Origin: Trebonia sp.
Lineage (GTDB): Bacteria; Actinomycetota; Actinomycetes; Streptosporangiales; Streptosporangiaceae
Length of the DNA stretch: 6,483 nt
Assembly (NCBI GenBank): GCA_030038035.1
Contig: JASHPP010000826.1
Location: 1 to 6,483 of the forward strand
Reading direction: 5' to 3'
Below the pieces are notes generated by a model. That model searched no databases. It was not told the DNA's origin and worked only from the letters and a program-made list of their open reading frames with translations. The position numbers and the translations under genes were made by a program. Shown here piece by piece: positions 4,835 to 6,483 of the stretch. The stretch's first letter is position 1; each line of letters opens with the position of its first letter.

Positions 4835-6483
4835 TCAGTACCAGCTGTAGGCCAGTTCGTGGGCCCACGCGGCCTGCGGTGTGCCGTAGGTGGCCTGGAT
4901 GTACCCGATGCCCCAGATGATCTGCGTGTACGGGTCGGTCGCCCAGTCCAGCCCGGCGGCGGCCATCTTTGCCGCGGGCAGCGCTTGCGGGATGCCGAAC
5001 GCGCCAGAGACCGGGTTGGTCGCGGCGGGGTTCCACCCGGACTCCCTTTCCCACAGCAGGTACAGGTAGGGGAACTGGCCCGGTCCCCAGGCGGCGTCGG
5101 CGAGCGTCCGGGCGAAGCTCTGGTACTGGTTGAGGGCCGCGGGCGTCGCCAGGTCCGGTGCGGCGGGAAGCGGCGCGCCGGGTCCGGCGGTCGCGGCGGC
5201 GTAGCTGGCGGCGTACGGATCTGTCGCGCCGATGTACCCGCCGATGCTGGCCAGCCGGTCGAAGCGCACATCCGCCCCGGTGTACGGCGCATCGATGATG
5301 TCGCCGTAGCCGACGTAGATCCCTACGTGGCCGGGGGCGGTCGGCGAGCCGTCGGCGCCGACGAAGAAGACCAGGTCGCCGGGCGCGAGCTTGTCCTCCG
5401 CGACGGGACTGGACCGGGTCTGCTGCCACTGGGCGTTCGCGTTGTGGGTCACGGTGATCCCGGCCTGGGCGAGGGCGTCCATCGTCAGCCCCGAACAGTC
5501 GAAGCTGCCCGGCCCGGCGGCCGCGTACTTGTAGGGCTTGCCGAGCTGTAGTTCGGCCCAGCCGAGCACGGTGCGGGCCGCCTGCGCCGAGAGCGCCGAC
5601 AGTGCCGGCAGGCGGTAGGCCGCGGACGCGTAGGCGGCGACCAGCGTGGCCGTCGCCAGCGCGCGCAGCGGCCCCGCGCTCACGCCGGCGAGGGCGCTCG
5701 GCAGCGATTCGACGCGGAACCCGGGCCTGGCGGCGACGATCGCCCGGTACGCCGCGGCCTGCCTGGGCGTGGTCGCCGGCGGGGCGACCCACAGCACATC
5801 CAGGCCCGCGGGCAGCCGAGCCGCGAGCACCGCGGCCTGGGCTGGCGTCCCGTTCGCCAGGGCGACGATCACCAGCCGCGCGCCGGCGCTGCCGTCGGTG
5901 CCGGAAGTGGCGTGCGTGCCGGGAGTGGCGTGCGTGCCGGGAGTGCCGCGAGAGCGCAGCGCTGCGAGAACCGCGAGCGCCGGGCCGTCCCGCGTATCGC
6001 CGGCCGTGCTGGCCCGCACCGTGACCAGCTGGCTGGCCACGGACGCCGCCAGGTCCGTGCCGGTGCTGCCCGCGCCCGCGTCGGTAACGAGCAGTACCTG
6101 CGTGCGGGCCGGCGCGGCAGTGTCCGGCACGACGGTGGCGGGCAGCGCGCGGACATTCACGCTGAGGCCGGCCGCCCACGCCTGGAGTGCCTCGTCGGCG
6201 TCGACTGCGCCGCGCACGTCGGGCACGGAGATCGAGAACGTGAGCCCGCCGGGTCCGCTGACACCAATCGGCGTGCCCGCGGCCACCCGGGTGCGCCGCG
6301 CCGTGGTCACGGTCACGTCGCGGTAGGTGTAGGTGGCGCCGTCGGTGCCGGACAGGACAACCGTCGACGTCCCGTCACCCGCGGGGATGACCCTGAGGGT
6401 TCCCGCCGTGACCGCCTCGACGGCGGTCCCGGGCGCCACCGGGAGCGTCACCGCTCCGGCGGGCGCTGCCCGGCGCGGCCCGG
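4835..6483 (-). CDS. Multi-domain cell-wall hydrolase (M23-like, NlpC/P60, lytic transglycosylase), 5' end outside window
   Basis: The frame is open from the window edge to TGA 4837-4835. Residues are counted from the V codon at 6451, which I do not take as the start because the frame and domain continue upstream (PRRAAPAGAV). Residues 1-78 look like a LytM/M23 beta domain (APGTAVEAVTAG, VAAGTPIGVSG), but the HxH position reads TFSIS, so zinc ligands are missing. Residues 115-280 form an alternating beta/alpha region. Residues 290-400 are NlpC/P60 with Cys319 (FDCSGL), His375 (GHVGIYVG) and Asp387 where the third catalytic residue usually is. Residues 440-538 are a lysozyme-like transglycosylase domain with Glu470 in RESGWNP and SGAFGIPQ. 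It would cleave stem peptides and glycan strands outside the membrane; a signal or anchor must lie upstream. Such proteins occur in actinomycete conjugation clusters, an inference here. Confidence 0.85.
   Translation of the reverse strand, partial: GPRRAAPAGAVTLPVAPGTAVEAVTAGTLRVIPAGDGTSTVVLSGTDGATYTYRDVTVTTARRTRVAAGTPIGVSGPGGLTFSISVPDVRGAVDADEALQAWAAGLSVNVRALPATVVPDTAAPARTQVLLVTDAGAGSTGTDLAASVASQLVTVRASTAGDTRDGPALAVLAALRSRGTPGTHATPGTHATSGTDGSAGARLVIVALANGTPAQAAVLAARLPAGLDVLWVAPPATTPRQAAAYRAIVAARPGFRVESLPSALAGVSAGPLRALATATLVAAYASAAYRLPALSALSAQAARTVLGWAELQLGKPYKYAAAGPGSFDCSGLTMDALAQAGITVTHNANAQWQQTRSSPVAEDKLAPGDLVFFVGADGSPTAPGHVGIYVGYGDIIDAPYTGADVRFDRLASIGGYIGATDPYAASYAAATAGPGAPLPAAPDLATPAALNQYQSFARTLADAAWGPGQFPYLYLLWERESGWNPAATNPVSGAFGIPQALPAAKMAAAGLDWATDPYTQIIWGIGYIQATYGTPQAAWAHELAYSWY
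5898..5951. repeat. 18-bp tandem repeat inside the hydrolase gene
   Basis: Three consecutive 18-base units, at 5898-5915, 5916-5933 and 5934-5951 (the first two differing by one base, the third diverging at its end), encode the low-complexity segment GTPGTHATPGTHATSGTDG on the minus strand (residues 169-187). Because the unit is a multiple of three, copy-number change would keep the frame. It interrupts the beta/alpha middle domain and is probably a flexible loop. Confidence 0.8.

Noticed and set aside
5898..5951. The tandem repeat as a CRISPR or intergenic repeat array
   Set aside because: Units are adjacent without spacers, are 18 bp, and lie in frame within a coding sequence.
4803..6179. 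Second long minus-strand frame inside the hydrolase gene
   Set aside because: Arg/Gly-rich shadow frame; the NlpC/P60 and transglycosylase motifs lie in the other frame.
6449..6451. GTG 6451 as the start of the hydrolase
   Set aside because: The frame stays open to the window edge, the M23-like domain seems already under way, and a secreted protein would need a signal peptide, which is absent after this codon.

Overview
The window is high-GC (roughly 70%) DNA. Codon third positions are strongly G/C, and several starts are GTG or TTG. This and the gene order uvrC-rapZ-glmR(yvcK)-whiA point to an actinomycete. A Pseudonocardiaceae-type organism (Amycolatopsis-like) is my best guess from protein similarity by eye, not from a search.

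Left part (1-3908, all minus strand): a conserved, tightly packed housekeeping operon, read right to left. UvrC (excision nuclease subunit) overlaps RapZ (P-loop, RNase-adapter family). RapZ is followed after 4 bases by GlmR/YvcK/CuvA (UDP-sugar binding, carbon flux to cell wall). GlmR's stop codon directly abuts the ATG of WhiA, of which only the first eight codons lie in the window. Overlaps and abutting stops and starts suggest translational coupling. The order links DNA repair, wall-precursor control and the WhiA growth/division regulator in one transcript.

Middle (3909-4458): about 105 bp of non-coding sequence upstream of uvrC holds a candidate -10 box that could give a leaderless mRNA, a 12-bp perfect palindrome and a longer inverted repeat. 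Beyond it lies the C-terminal third of a cytochrome P450 (CYP107-like) on the plus strand. It has intact ExxR and heme-Cys motifs but no N-terminal two thirds, and is a decayed or truncated gene.

Right part (4455-6483, minus strand): a long, 5'-incomplete, multi-domain cell-wall hydrolase. It has a degenerate M23-like domain, a Rossmann/SGNH-like middle, an NlpC/P60 domain and a lysozyme-like lytic transglycosylase domain. Downstream is a small Ala-rich helical protein that I do not recognise, whose start is entangled with an 8-codon ORF that has a good Shine-Dalgarno sequence. Wall hydrolases of this combined type are often found with conjugative or secretion gene clusters in actinomycetes. 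With the broken P450 this suggests an accessory or rearranged segment next to the core operon, but no integrase, transposase or att site is visible here.

I see no rRNA, tRNA, CRISPR array or convincing terminator. I found no clear new biological system. The most unusual objects are the multi-domain hydrolase with two apparently inactive N-terminal domains, and the small gene with its overlapping leader ORF.
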